Positions 15,743-23,305 are shown, counted from the first letter of the stretch. The stretch is 38,282 bases of DNA from an uncultured Elusimicrobiales bacterium (GCA_944325225.1 CALUZQ010000015.1:1-38282); one strand, 5' to 3'. Program-made: numbers and translations. The notes: generated by a model from the letters alone, not told the origin.

Positions 15743-16128
15743 ATGTTATTGCTTTGGTGTTATGATAAGCCCGGTTTTACAGAAATTTTAACTTCATCGT
15801 GTGAATGGGGCTAGAGAAGGGCGGCCAAGCTTTGCCCCGCTGGCTGGAATCCATTTATAAAAATATCCCCAACTTGTTGTTTCCCTCATGCGTCAGCATC
15901 GTAATTGGCAACCCCCTTGGCCGAGCCCCAATGGGCTGCCCCCGGCAAGGTGCGGTAGAGTGCAACAGTGCAAAACAATGTGGCCCGAACTAATCGTATG
16001 AACGGGCAAAGAGTAGGGAGGGGCGGCTCGCTTTTGCGGACATATCTCCAACCTGTTGTTCCCCTTTTGCGTCAGCACCGTATTTTGCAAAACCCTGTTC
16101 AAGGCAGAAACCCGTGGACTGGAAGGCC
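15743..16128. repeat. Non-coding spacer made of shared repeat blocks, upstream of pilin 1
   Basis: No convincing gene lies here. Three blocks recur elsewhere. Block R3, GCGGCCAAGCTTTG-CCCCGC (15821-15840), recurs at 30433-30453. Block R1 (15862-15911) is repeated inside the same spacer at 16041-16090 with about 82% identity, counted by eye, and again more diverged at about 20685-20742. Block R2 (15955-16030) is clearly homologous to 29636-29710, both ending in GGCTCG; shorter relatives occur near 20817-20840 and 30391-30421. A 62-codon frame at 15805-15993 is not supported as coding. Confidence 0.6.
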
Positions 16129-16155
16129 TTGACTCGTTTTTTTTTTTGATAAATT
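16129..16155 (+). promoter_or_regulatory. Poly(T)-spacer promoter of pilin 1 (T11)
   Basis: TTGACT (16129-16134) is a near-consensus -35. CG and eleven Ts (16137-16147) follow, then GATAAATT. The best -10 is TAAATT (16150-16155) with a TG extension, so the -35/-10 spacer is 15 nt. The last -10 base is 7 nt before the ATG at 16162, predicting a leaderless mRNA. A change of one or two Ts would change spacer length and promoter strength. Confidence 0.7.
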
Positions 16156-16161
16156 TTGCGT

Positions 16162-16722
16162 ATGAGCAAAAATTATCAAAAATCATTCTTCGGTGATAAA
16201 AACGCCGGATTTACGCTAATAGAGCTGTTAGTGGTCGTTTTAATTATTGGAATTCTGGCAGCGGTGGCGCTCCCGCAGTATGAGAAAACTGTAGAAAAAG
16301 CACGCACTGCCGAAGCACTAACAGCTATTCGTACCATTATTCAAGCAGAAAAAAGTTATTATTTGGCAAATGGTGTTTATGCAAAAGAATTTGCTGATTT
16401 AGATATTGAAATTCCATGGGAAAAAGTTGATGCGAAAACGCGTACGAACGGTACATGGAAATTGGTTCTCTCACAAACCGCCGTAGGTACTGCTGGGATT
16501 GGACAGCACATTGGTGTGACTCGTACGGATGGGAAATATCAAGGTAACGGATTTTATTATTTTATGACTTCTATGAGTGGAAACCAACTGTTAAAAACAG
16601 ATCAATTGTATTGTGTAGAAAACTGGCAGTGTAGAGGGGGCTTTTGCAAGCGAATAATGAATGTGCCTAGCGAAGGTATTATGCACGGAGGATGGGCCAG
16701 TAAGTGTACTTACCCGATGTAA
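16162..16722 (+). CDS. Type IV pilin-like protein 1
   Basis: 186 residues. The class III prepilin leader ([16 protein letters not shown]) is cut between G16 and F17. The hydrophobic helix [18 protein letters not shown] has Glu at mature position 5, and [17 protein letters not shown] continues the stalk. The C-terminal head has about five cysteines and no close match to the other pilins here. The product would be processed by a prepilin peptidase (not in the window) and assembled as a pilin or minor pilin. The start is the ATG; an in-frame TTG 6 nt upstream overlaps the promoter. No ribosome binding site is present. The head is visibly more AT-rich than the neighbouring backbone genes, consistent with transfer or cassette exchange. 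Confidence 0.9.
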   Translation: MSKNYQKSFFGDKNAGFTLIELLVVVLIIGILAAVALPQYEKTVEKARTAEALTAIRTIIQAEKSYYLANGVYAKEFADLDIEIPWEKVDAKTRTNGTWKLVLSQTAVGTAGIGQHIGVTRTDGKYQGNGFYYFMTSMSGNQLLKTDQLYCVENWQCRGGFCKRIMNVPSEGIMHGGWASKCTYPM

Positions 16723-16732
16723 TTTTCTTGTA

Positions 16733-16762
16733 AAAACCCCCGCTCTTTGGAGCGGGGGTTTT
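16733..16762. terminator. Bidirectional terminator between pilin 1 and the hydrogenase gene
   Basis: AAAACCCCCGCTC (16733-16745), TTTG loop, GAGCGGGGGTTTT (16750-16762). It ends in Ts on the plus strand and in TTTTT on the minus strand, and sits between convergent stops at 16722 and 16781. Confidence 0.9.
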
Positions 16763-16780
16763 GGTTTAGAAAGATAAACG

Positions 16781-18247
16781 CTATTTTTCTTCTTTCTTTT
16801 CGTCCAGGGCGCAGGGCACTTTGGGGCTTTGGGCCACCAAGTCTTTAATCGGTTTGATGACGGCCGCCTGCTTTTTAAGCGTGCACGGCCCGCCAATACA
16901 GCCGCCTTTACAGCTCATCACTTCCAACAGCTGGAAGTCGCCCGTGCCTTTGGCATACGCGTTTAAGATCATCATCGTTTTCTTATCCAGCCCGTTGATG
17001 GCCATTTTCTTGAAGGGGCGTTTGCCGGCGATGGCATTTTCTACCGCTTGGGCTACGCCGCCGGTTACGCCGTAGTAGCGGGCCTCGCCGGAAATTTTGG
17101 GATCCAGCGGGGTTTCTTCGCATTCGGCGGGGTTGATGCCTTTGGCGTCTAACATGGCGCCGAGTTCTTCGTAGGTCATTACAAAGTCAATGTTCGGATC
17201 TTCCATTCCTTCCACGCGTTTAGACACGCACGGCCCCACAAAGACCGTTACAAATCCGTTTTTCTTTTCAATTTCCGCCGTATAAGCGGCCGGGGTTTTG
17301 GTGTGGGATACAAATTCTTTCAAGGCCGGCAGGTGTTTTTTGACGGCTTGAATCCACGCCGCACAGCAGGAAGTCGTCATGAACCGGGCGCCTTTTTCCA
17401 GCCGCTCCACCAATTCGCGTGCTTCGTTGGCAGTGGTGATATCGGCTCCTTCGGCGACTTCGGTTACTTTATCAAAACCGGCTTTTTTGACAGCCGTCAT
17501 CAGCTGCGGGAGCGTGCAGTCAAATTGGCCCACGATAGACGGCGCAATCATCGCACACACTTTATTATGGCTTTGAATTTGGCTTAAAATATCAATCAAC
17601 TGGCTGCGTTCCATAATAGCGCCGAACGGACAGGCGTCCATACAGTGCCCGCAGGAGATACATTTGTCAAAATCAATTTCGGCAAATCCGTTTTCGCCTT
17701 TGTGAATGGCGTCCACCGGGCAGGATTGCTCGCACGGAACCGGCACATAAGTAATGGCGTTGTAGGGGCAGACGGCTTTGCACTGCCCGCAGTTTTTGCA
17801 TTTTTCGGGATCAATGTGGGAGCGCCCGTCGGAAAAAGAAATCGCCCCGAATTTGCACGCCTGCTGGCACGGCCGGGCCAAACAGCCCTGGCAGGCCTCG
17901 GTAACGATGTGGCGGGCTTTTACGCAGCCCTTGCAGGCGATATCCATTACCGTCAACGGTACTTCGGGCACGGCTTTGCGCAGCAGCGCCTGTTTGGCAT
18001 AGTCGTTGAGCGAGGTGGCTTCGTCGTCCTTTTCCACACTGCAGCCCATTGCCGCCAGCGTGCGGGCGCGGAATACGGCCCGTTCTTTATAAATACAGCA
18101 GCGCACCGCGGATTTAGAATCCGGAGGAATGACTTCAAAAGGGATACGGTACGCGTTTTTTTCCAGCGTGCCTTTATCAAAAGCTTCTACAACTCTTTTG
18201 AGGGCTTCGCGTTTAAAATACACGGCTTTATTGTCTGATGTGTTCAT
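16781..18247 (-). CDS. Monomeric [FeFe] hydrogenase, group B-like
   Basis: 488 residues. An N-terminal region has the RCCIYKER motif (residues 49-56) typical of group B enzymes. Cys-rich ferredoxin-like clusters follow: CxxC at 105-108, CQGCLARPCQQAC (119-131), CKNCGQCKAVC (150-160), CEQSC (172-176) and CISCGHCMDAC (196-206). The H-cluster domain has L1 TSCCAAW (292-298), L2 GPCVSKR (338-344) and L3 EVMSCKGGCIGGPC (442-455). It catalyses H2 production or oxidation in the cytoplasm, probably with ferredoxin. L1 has Ala where most enzymes have Pro (TSCCPxW). The maturases HydE, HydF and HydG are not in the window. It is a single-gene unit with a near-leaderless promoter. The physiological direction cannot be told from sequence. 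Confidence 0.9.
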   Translation of the reverse strand: MNTSDNKAVYFKREALKRVVEAFDKGTLEKNAYRIPFEVIPPDSKSAVRCCIYKERAVFRARTLAAMGCSVEKDDEATSLNDYAKQALLRKAVPEVPLTVMDIACKGCVKARHIVTEACQGCLARPCQQACKFGAISFSDGRSHIDPEKCKNCGQCKAVCPYNAITYVPVPCEQSCPVDAIHKGENGFAEIDFDKCISCGHCMDACPFGAIMERSQLIDILSQIQSHNKVCAMIAPSIVGQFDCTLPQLMTAVKKAGFDKVTEVAEGADITTANEARELVERLEKGARFMTTSCCAAWIQAVKKHLPALKEFVSHTKTPAAYTAEIEKKNGFVTVFVGPCVSKRVEGMEDPNIDFVMTYEELGAMLDAKGINPAECEETPLDPKISGEARYYGVTGGVAQAVENAIAGKRPFKKMAINGLDKKTMMILNAYAKGTGDFQLLEVMSCKGGCIGGPCTLKKQAAVIKPIKDLVAQSPKVPCALDEKKEEK

Positions 18248-18257
18248 AATTACTTAT

Positions 18258-18266
18258 ATTTTACCA
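18258..18266 (-). promoter_or_regulatory. Extended -10 of the hydrogenase gene, nearly leaderless
   Basis: Minus-strand TGG-TAAAAT (18266-18258), followed by ATAAGT as at purB. Predicted +1 is 18251, only 4 nt (AATT) before the ATG at 18247. No Shine-Dalgarno sequence is present. Confidence 0.6.
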
Positions 18267-18276
18267 TATTTGGCTG

Positions 18277-18293
18277 GGCCGCCCGGGGCGGCC
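18277..18293. other. GC-rich inverted repeat upstream of the hydrogenase promoter
   Basis: GGCCGCC (18277-18283), CGG loop, GGCGGCC (18287-18293), between the end of the phosphatase gene (18299) and the hydrogenase -10. It has no T-run. It could be a weak terminator for the upstream pair or a protein-binding site. Confidence 0.4.
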
Positions 18294-18298
18294 AGGGC

Positions 18299-19048
18299 TT
18301 AAAATACTTCCAGCCGCGCCAGCAGCGGGTTATGGTCCGACCCGCGGGTAATGCGCACCCCGCTGGCTAACACCTTGAGCCCGCGCACAAATAGATAATC
18401 CACCGGGCGGCCCAGCCAGCGGGTGCGGTCGTCCGGTTCAAAAGCCACTTCGCTTAGCCCGGCGGATTTGGCCATACTTTGCAGCAAGCGCCTGCGGCGC
18501 AGGTTCCAGGCGTTAAAATCCCCGGCTAAAAGGACCGGCCCGCTGAATCCTAACAGCATTTCGGCCGCGCTCTTTAAATTGTGCTGAAAAGGGGTCAGCC
18601 CGGTAAAATTGATGGCGTGTATATTAATGACCAACAGCGGCTGGGGCGAATCCTGCAGGGGTACGAGGGTGGCCAGCGTCATTTTGGGCACGCGCAGAAT
18701 GGGTTCCCGCTCGGCGGCCGCGAAGGAGATTTTTAGCGGTTTGGCCGTGCAGCCGGTGGCTACTCCAATGGGGTTTTGGTCTTTGAGGGAAAAAAAGCTT
18801 ACGGCGCCGCTCCAGTGGTAAGGGGTATTTTCCATGAGGGTTTTAACTGCGGTGGAGCGGCGTACTTCCTGAGCCAGAAACAAATCGGCCGCTTGGGCGA
18901 GCCGGGTAAATTCGGTGGCCCACTCTTTTTGTTTGCTTTTTTGCCAGTTCCACACGCACACGGTAAATTGCCGGGGCAGGGCTTGCCGGGCGGCTTGGCC
19001 GTGTTCCAACAATACTTCTTCGGGGGAGCGGGGCTGTTTATAAAACAT
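18299..19048 (-). CDS. YafD-like endonuclease/exonuclease/phosphatase-family protein
   Basis: 249 residues, EEP superfamily, closest in motif pattern to the YafD (UPF0294) group. Seen: VCVWNWQKSKQKEW, LFLAQEV (metal-binding Glu), REPILRVPK, VINIHAINF, LAGDFNAWN, RPVDYLFVRG and the terminal SDHNPLLARLEVF with the catalytic Asp-His. Members are Mg-dependent phosphodiesterases or phosphatases of varied substrates. The start lies 2 nt after the stop of the cardiolipin synthase gene, so they are co-transcribed. E. coli ybhP-clsB shows the same pairing of an EEP protein with a cardiolipin synthase, which points to a phospholipid-related substrate. There is no obvious signal peptide. Confidence 0.8.
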   Translation of the reverse strand: MFYKQPRSPEEVLLEHGQAARQALPRQFTVCVWNWQKSKQKEWATEFTRLAQAADLFLAQEVRRSTAVKTLMENTPYHWSGAVSFFSLKDQNPIGVATGCTAKPLKISFAAAEREPILRVPKMTLATLVPLQDSPQPLLVINIHAINFTGLTPFQHNLKSAAEMLLGFSGPVLLAGDFNAWNLRRRRLLQSMAKSAGLSEVAFEPDDRTRWLGRPVDYLFVRGLKVLASGVRITRGSDHNPLLARLEVF

Positions 19049-19050
19049 AA

Positions 19051-20490
19051 TCAGTAATAAGGCGTCAGCAGGCGCAGGGCGTTATCGGCCAGTTTGCGAA
19101 GCAAGGGCGGCCGGATATGTTGGTCCCATTTTTCGCTGTGGGCATGGGATTTTTTATGGGCGATAATTTTTAATACCTCTTCGGCCAGTTGTTTATCCAT
19201 ACATTCCATATTGCATTCAAAATTCAGCTTAAAACTGCGCACATCCCAGTTGGCGGAACCCACAAACAGCCAAGCCCCGTCCACCACCATTATTTTGCTG
19301 TGGTCAAAAGGCGGCTGGGTGCGGAAAATTTTTACGCCTTTGGCCAGCAGGCGTTTAAAATTTGCCCGCATGGCGCCGTCCATTCCCACAATGTTGCTCT
19401 TGGAGGGGAGGATAATTTCCACTTCTACGCCGCGCATGGCGGCAATTTCCAGGGAAGTCAAAATGTTGTTCTCGGGCAGGAAATAAGGCGTTACAATATG
19501 AACCGATTTCTGCGCGCAGGACAGCGCCCCCAGCGCCATGAGTTCCACTTTGTCGTAATCGGCGTCGGGTCCGTCCGGAATGATGCGGGCTGGCATGGTG
19601 CCGGGCAGCGGGCCCGAAGCGTGGAAAGAGGCCGGAACAAAACTTTTCTTGCCGGAGAAAATCCAATCTTCTTCAAACACGCGGGACATTTGGTCCACCA
19701 CCGGCCCTTCTACCTTAAAAGTGATGTCTATGATAGGTTCTTTGGGGTTGGTTTTTACCAAATTGCCGTCCGCCACATTCATACCGCCAAAGAAAGCGGT
19801 GCGGCCGTCCACAATTAAAATTTTGCGGTGATTGCGCAAATTGACAAACGGCAAATTAATCGGCTGTTTAGACGGCAGAAAGACGGAAAACTCCACGCCT
19901 TTGAGCTTCTTTAAAGCCGCGGCAATCGTTGGCTTGGAATAATTCAGCCCTACGCCGTCCACCAGCACTTTTACTTTGGCCCCATTTTTTACGGCTTGTT
20001 TGAAAGCGTCCAGGAACAGTTGTCCGGCGCGGTCGTTATTAAAAATATAGCTTTGCATCAGCACTTCTTTTTTTGCGCCGGCAATCAGTTTGCACATTTC
20101 CGGGTAGGCGGCGTCCCCATTTACAAAGGGCTTTGCGTGATTGCCCAAGGCAAAGCGCTGGGGATGTACTTTATAGCCCAGCCGCAATAATTGCAGAAAA
20201 GGGCGGGGAATTTCTTTTTCAATTTCTTGTTCGGTTTTACCGGTAACGGTAAAAATATCCGGCCCTTTGTTGCGCAGCGCCAGGGCCCGGCGGCGAATGC
20301 GGTTGATGCCAAAAACAATATAAAAAATACTGCCCACAATCGGCGTGAGCCAAACGAGCCCTATCCAGCCAATGGAACTTTTTACATCGTCCTTATGGCA
20401 CAGAATGTGGGCCGTAACAAATACCTGCAGGGCAATAAACAGTAAACCTGCTATTCCAAATGAGGAAAGAGAAACCGGATCCATATGCAT
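19051..20490 (-). CDS. cls: Cardiolipin synthase (phospholipase D family)
   Basis: 479 residues. Two N-terminal membrane segments (about 8-30 and 41-62) are followed by two PLD domains with complete HKD motifs: H221-x-K223-x4-D228 in NHRKILIVDG, and H397-x-K399-x4-D404 in DHSKIMVVDG, each followed by GG or GSAN. This is the ClsA-type layout, condensing phosphatidyl donors into cardiolipin at the inner membrane. The start MHMDP is chosen because TATAAT ends exactly 7 nt before this ATG; a second ATG lies 6 nt downstream. The lipid phosphatase-like gene follows immediately. Confidence 0.93.
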   Translation of the reverse strand: MHMDPVSLSSFGIAGLLFIALQVFVTAHILCHKDDVKSSIGWIGLVWLTPIVGSIFYIVFGINRIRRRALALRNKGPDIFTVTGKTEQEIEKEIPRPFLQLLRLGYKVHPQRFALGNHAKPFVNGDAAYPEMCKLIAGAKKEVLMQSYIFNNDRAGQLFLDAFKQAVKNGAKVKVLVDGVGLNYSKPTIAAALKKLKGVEFSVFLPSKQPINLPFVNLRNHRKILIVDGRTAFFGGMNVADGNLVKTNPKEPIIDITFKVEGPVVDQMSRVFEEDWIFSGKKSFVPASFHASGPLPGTMPARIIPDGPDADYDKVELMALGALSCAQKSVHIVTPYFLPENNILTSLEIAAMRGVEVEIILPSKSNIVGMDGAMRANFKRLLAKGVKIFRTQPPFDHSKIMVVDGAWLFVGSANWDVRSFKLNFECNMECMDKQLAEEVLKIIAHKKSHAHSEKWDQHIRPPLLRKLADNALRLLTPYY

Positions 20491-20496
20491 ACTTTC

Positions 20497-20502
20497 ATTA
20501 TA
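20497..20502 (-). promoter_or_regulatory. Leaderless promoter of cls
   Basis: Minus-strand TATAAT (20502-20497) is a perfect -10. Seven nt from its last base is the A of the ATG at 20490, so +1 and the start codon coincide. No ribosome binding site and no clear -35 are present. Confidence 0.6.
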
Positions 20503-20866
20503 AAATATCTGGCGTTTTGGGTATGCGGAAAAATAGGTTATTTAGAGCGGAATGATATAAAAAAGCATTGGCGGGGCTTTTTCTCTCGGCGGGAAGCGCT
20601 CCCTGAAATCGGGGTGTATTTTTACGACGGGAAAAGTACCAAAAAGCGGCTGCCCTAATTGGGGGCGGACTTGCCCTTTTGCAGCGATATTCCCAACAGG
20701 TTGTTGGCTGATTGTATAAGCACCGGTATAGGGCAAAACGCTGTTTGGCCGGAGTCCCCGGATTGAAAGCCCCCGGAAGGGGTTGTTTCGTGGAGCAACC
20801 TTTCAGAAACAATGCGGCTCAACTTAGTTCCTTGAACGGGCCTCGCGTTCCGCCCGCTGGAAGGCC
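20503..20866. repeat. Non-coding spacer with shared repeat blocks, upstream of pilin 2
   Basis: No supported gene lies here. It contains a diverged copy of block R1 (about 20685-20742, related to 15862-15911 and 16041-16090), a short relative of block R2 (about 20817-20840, CAACTTAGTTCCTTGAACGG), and a GACGGGAAAAGTA block (about 20627-20645) that resembles 30352-30366. Immediately before the -35 it shares CTGGAAGGCCTTGA with the pilin 1 spacer. Confidence 0.55.
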
Positions 20867-20894
20867 TTGATTTGTTTTTTTTTTTTGATAAATT
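20867..20894 (+). promoter_or_regulatory. Poly(T)-spacer promoter of pilin 2 (T12)
   Basis: TTGATT (20867-20872), TG, twelve Ts (20875-20886), then GATAAATT with -10 TAAATT at 20889-20894. The spacer is 16 nt, one longer than at pilin 1. The -10 ends 7 nt before the ATG at 20901, predicting a leaderless mRNA. Confidence 0.7.
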
Positions 20895-20900
20895 TTGCGT

Positions 20901-21422
20901 ATGAACAAAACTTATCAAAAATCATTCCCCGGTGATAAAAATGCCGGATTTACGCTTATAGAGCTGTTAGTGGTGGTATTAATTATTGGCATTCTGGCCG
21001 CGGTGGCCTTGCCGCAGTATGAAAAGGCCGTATGGAAGTCCCGCGTAATGGGGCAAGTCCCTACCCTAAAAACCGTAAAAGAATCTTTGGAGCGGTATTA
21101 TATGGCCAACGGCAGCTATCCGCCGGATGATGTAACCGGGCTGGACATAGATATTCCGGGCTGTATTGCTACGGGGCAAGGATCCGGACATTTTGAATGC
21201 GGTAATTTTATCATAGATTATAACGGCGGCACGGCGGGACATCCGGAAGCCCATGTAGACTTATGTATGGGCAATAAAGGGGACACTGGGGTTACTTGCA
21301 GTAATGGCAAGGCGCAAGTGGTGTTGCATTGGTATTTAGACCGTTCGTCCTATCCCAATAGGAAAAGCTGTACGAGCAAAATTAGCGGTTTGTGCAAGCA
21401 CTTGACGGAATTTACCGAGTAG
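20901..21422 (+). CDS. Type IV pilin-like protein 2
   Basis: 173 residues. Prepilin leader MNKTYQKSFPGDKNAG with cleavage before F17, hydrophobic helix [18 protein letters not shown] with Glu at +5, then ALPQYEKAVWKSRVM and a PTLKTVKESLERYYMANGSYP segment typical of pseudopilin or major pilin folds. The head carries six cysteines, including a C-terminal CTSKISGLCKH pair. The first ~100 bp of the gene are nearly identical to pilins 1 and 3; the rest is not. The start is the ATG; there is no ribosome binding site. The last 11 nt overlap the 3' end of the convergent gene at 21412, with no terminator between them. Confidence 0.9.
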   Translation: MNKTYQKSFPGDKNAGFTLIELLVVVLIIGILAAVALPQYEKAVWKSRVMGQVPTLKTVKESLERYYMANGSYPPDDVTGLDIDIPGCIATGQGSGHFECGNFIIDYNGGTAGHPEAHVDLCMGNKGDTGVTCSNGKAQVVLHWYLDRSSYPNRKSCTSKISGLCKHLTEFTE

Positions 21423-22269
21423 GCAGCGGGGTTCCGGCCGGGATTTTGCTGGGCGTTAAGGCGGGCAGCGGCGTGGCATTCACGGCGCGCGGCATATAGG
21501 CCTGATCCGTGGCGGTTCCGCCGGAAACGAGTGCTTTTCGTACCGGACGGTTGGCGCGTTCCAACGCTGCCTGCCGTTCTTTTTGCAGTTGGGCTTGTCG
21601 GGCCTGTTGGGCGGCCTGGGTTTGTTGAGTTTTTTCTTTATTGCGGTTGGATAATTCTTCCACAAATTGGTAGTAGGCATCATCGCCTGCGTAAGTTTGG
21701 ATCAATGCATCGTTTTCAAATACAAAATAATGCGGGGACGGTTTCTTGTGATTGATATCGGAATAATTCAGCTTATATACTTGATAAACCGTCCCAGCTG
21801 TTTGATCGGCCAGATTCATTAAAGTAGTTTGGTTTTCGTAGCGGCGCAAAAAATCGCGCCGGCTGACGCCCATATTGACCTTGTATTTTTTATTGACGGC
21901 CAGCACATCGGCAATATCGGCAGCGCAGGCCAGGAAAGTTTGCGGATCCTCGGCTTTGAACAAAAATTTGCGGTAATCGCCGTCGTCGCTTCCGTAGCGC
22001 ACGAAGGCATATTCTTTGCCGTCCTCGGCGGGCAGGATATCATCTTTGGAAGAAACATTCTCCACCCGGTACAGTACATCGGTGCGGGTTTTGCCGCGGA
22101 AGATTTTAGTCAGCTGCCGGGCATTTTTGTCCCAGATGGACACACTTTCCTGCGGGGTGCTGGCCGCCCCCGTCATTTCAATTACAATTTCTTCTCCGCC
22201 CGGCTGTGCTTGTATCAGACCGGGCAGAATCAGTATTCCGCATAAAACAATCCAACACATTTTCTTCAT
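21412..22269 (-). CDS. Exported protein of unknown function with Gln/Ala coiled-coil
   Basis: 285 residues. A signal peptide (MKKMCWIVLCGILILPGLIQA) is followed by a mixed alpha/beta domain to about residue 205 (YRVENVSSKDDILP, YAFVRYGSDDGDYRKFLFKAED, YKLNYSDINHKKPSPHYFVFEND). A charged Gln/Ala/Arg helix (about 208-240) suggests a coiled coil, and a Pro/Ala-rich low-complexity tail ends the protein. I recognise no family. It lies 27 nt downstream of cysK on the same strand but has its own promoter overlapping the cysK stop. Probably periplasmic. Confidence 0.75.
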   Translation of the reverse strand: MKKMCWIVLCGILILPGLIQAQPGGEEIVIEMTGAASTPQESVSIWDKNARQLTKIFRGKTRTDVLYRVENVSSKDDILPAEDGKEYAFVRYGSDDGDYRKFLFKAEDPQTFLACAADIADVLAVNKKYKVNMGVSRRDFLRRYENQTTLMNLADQTAGTVYQVYKLNYSDINHKKPSPHYFVFENDALIQTYAGDDAYYQFVEELSNRNKEKTQQTQAAQQARQAQLQKERQAALERANRPVRKALVSGGTATDQAYMPRAVNATPLPALTPSKIPAGTPLPTR

Positions 22270-22275
22270 ATATAT

Positions 22276-22304
22276 ATTGTAATAGGAGAATAGGATTTAT
22301 TCAA
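22276..22304 (-). promoter_or_regulatory. Leaderless promoter of the 22269 gene
   Basis: Minus-strand TTGAAT (22304-22299), a 17-nt spacer, and TACAAT (22281-22276). The last -10 base is 7 nt from the A of the ATG at 22269, so the mRNA should begin at the start codon. The -35 overlaps the last codons of cysK. A Shine-Dalgarno sequence is absent. Confidence 0.6.
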
Positions 22305-23208
22305 ATAATCCGGTGCTTAGGTATCGTTCGGCGCTGTCCGGCAAAACGGTAACGATATTTTTTCCCGCGTTTTGCGGCCGTTTGGCTACTTGCAAAGCGG
22401 CCCATAAAGCGGCGCCGCCGGAGATACCGGCCAAAATCGCCTGCGAAGCGCCCAACCGCCGGGCCGTTTGATAGGCATCTTGCGTTTGTACGGGGATTAC
22501 TTCGTCTATTAAGGACCGGTCCAACACGGCCGGAATAAAGTTGGCGCCAATGCCCTGTATGCCGTGCGGGCCGGATTTTCCCGCAGACAACAGCGGCGAG
22601 TCGGCCGGTTCTACCGCAATAATTTTAATCCGGGGATTTTGTTTTTTTAAATACCGGCCTGTTCCCGTTAAGGTGCCGCCGGTGCCCACGCCGGCTACAA
22701 AAAAATCCACTTCTCCGTTTAAATCACGCCAGATTTCCGGGCCGGTGGTTTCTTCGTGCGCTTGGGCGTTGTGGGGGTTGTCAAACTGGCCGGGCATAAA
22801 AGCGCCGGGCGTATGGGCCAGCACTTGTTGGGCGGCTTCTATGGCTCCGCGCATGCCGTCGGCTTTGGGGGTCAGCACAATTTTGGCGCCCAGCGCTTTT
22901 AACAGTTTAATGCGTTCGGCGCTCATGTTTTCGGGCATGGTCAGTATCAGTTGGTATCCGCGTACCGCGGCCAGAAAAGCCAGTCCGATGCCGGTATTGC
23001 CGCTGGTGGGTTCCACCAGGGTCGCGCCGGGTGCCAGCCGGCCCTCTTTTTCGGCCGCGTTTAAAATAAAGAGCGCCGCCCGGTCTTTGATGCTGAAGGG
23101 ATTAAACATCTCCAGCTTGGCCCACACCCGCCCCGGACCGGGATTTAAATGGGTTACCTCGGCCAGCGGCGTATTGCCAATGAGTTGTTCCAACGAATTG
23201 ATTTTCAT
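22297..23208 (-). CDS. cysK: Cysteine synthase (O-acetylserine sulfhydrylase)
   Basis: 303 residues, PLP-dependent fold type II. Seen: IGNTPLAEV, the cofactor lysine in FNPFSIKDRAA (about residue 43), EPTSGNTGIGLAFLAA, TGPEIW, GVGTGGTLTGTGRYL, GIQGIGANFIP and GISGGAALWAA. It makes cysteine from O-acetylserine and sulfide. The usual FNPxGSxKDR is shortened to FNPFSIKDR. The start is the ATG preceded by GGGGG at a 5-nt spacing; a GTG 12 nt upstream is in frame but less likely. The partner cysE lies about 10 kb away in the lpt operon. Cystathionine beta-synthase or O-phosphoserine specificity cannot be excluded from sequence. Confidence 0.9.
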   Translation of the reverse strand: MKINSLEQLIGNTPLAEVTHLNPGPGRVWAKLEMFNPFSIKDRAALFILNAAEKEGRLAPGATLVEPTSGNTGIGLAFLAAVRGYQLILTMPENMSAERIKLLKALGAKIVLTPKADGMRGAIEAAQQVLAHTPGAFMPGQFDNPHNAQAHEETTGPEIWRDLNGEVDFFVAGVGTGGTLTGTGRYLKKQNPRIKIIAVEPADSPLLSAGKSGPHGIQGIGANFIPAVLDRSLIDEVIPVQTQDAYQTARRLGASQAILAGISGGAALWAALQVAKRPQNAGKNIVTVLPDSAERYLSTGLFE

Positions 23209-23237
23209 AACTGCCCCCACAGAATGATCTTTCTTTT

Positions 23238-23266
23238 ATTATATGCGTTTGGGAGCGGCTTGTCAG
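23238..23266 (-). promoter_or_regulatory. cysK promoter
   Basis: Minus-strand CTGACA (23266-23261), a 17-nt spacer, and TATAAT (23243-23238); predicted +1 near 23231 and a 23-nt leader with a GGGGG ribosome binding site. This is the best-formed conventional sigma-70-type promoter in the window and contrasts with the leaderless starts nearby. Confidence 0.7.
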
Positions 23267-23279
23267 CGGGGATAATATA

Positions 23280-23305
23280 TCTTTGTGTGTCAAAAGATAC
23301 AAAGA
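23280..23305. promoter_or_regulatory. Inverted repeat, candidate operator of the RND efflux operon
   Basis: TCTTTGT (23280-23286) and ACAAAGA (23299-23305) are perfect 7-bp arms with 12 nt between them. They lie between the divergent cysK promoter and the efflux operon, just upstream of a likely -10 (TATACAAT, 23311-23318). Its size and symmetry suit a dimeric repressor of the TetR or MarR kind, but no regulator gene is adjacent. Confidence 0.45.

Noticed and set aside
15805-15993. 62-codon open frame on the plus strand in the pilin 1 spacer
   Set aside because: No ribosome binding site or leaderless-type promoter at the start; the frame runs across repeat blocks R1-R3, which occur elsewhere without an open frame in the same phase; composition is unlike that of real genes here.
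16137-16147. Poly(T) tracts as intrinsic terminators of upstream transcripts
   Set aside because: No stem directly abuts the tracts (a TTGACTCG-like segment intervenes), upstream genes already have good terminators or face the other way, and the tract is followed at constant distance by a -10 box. Pilin 3 has a small hairpin nearby (29700-29714), so a dual role there is not fully excluded.
16156-16161. TTG start codon 6 nt upstream of the pilin ATGs (also 20895 and 29743)
   Set aside because: The TTG abuts or overlaps the -10 region and would need transcription starting further upstream; the ATG fits both promoter geometry and leader peptide length.
15893-16186. Similar minus-strand frames opposite the starts of pilins 1 and 2 (also 20655-20918)
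   Set aside because: Their likeness comes from the conserved pilin promoter and repeat DNA read in reverse, including poly-Lys from the T tract; no start signals.
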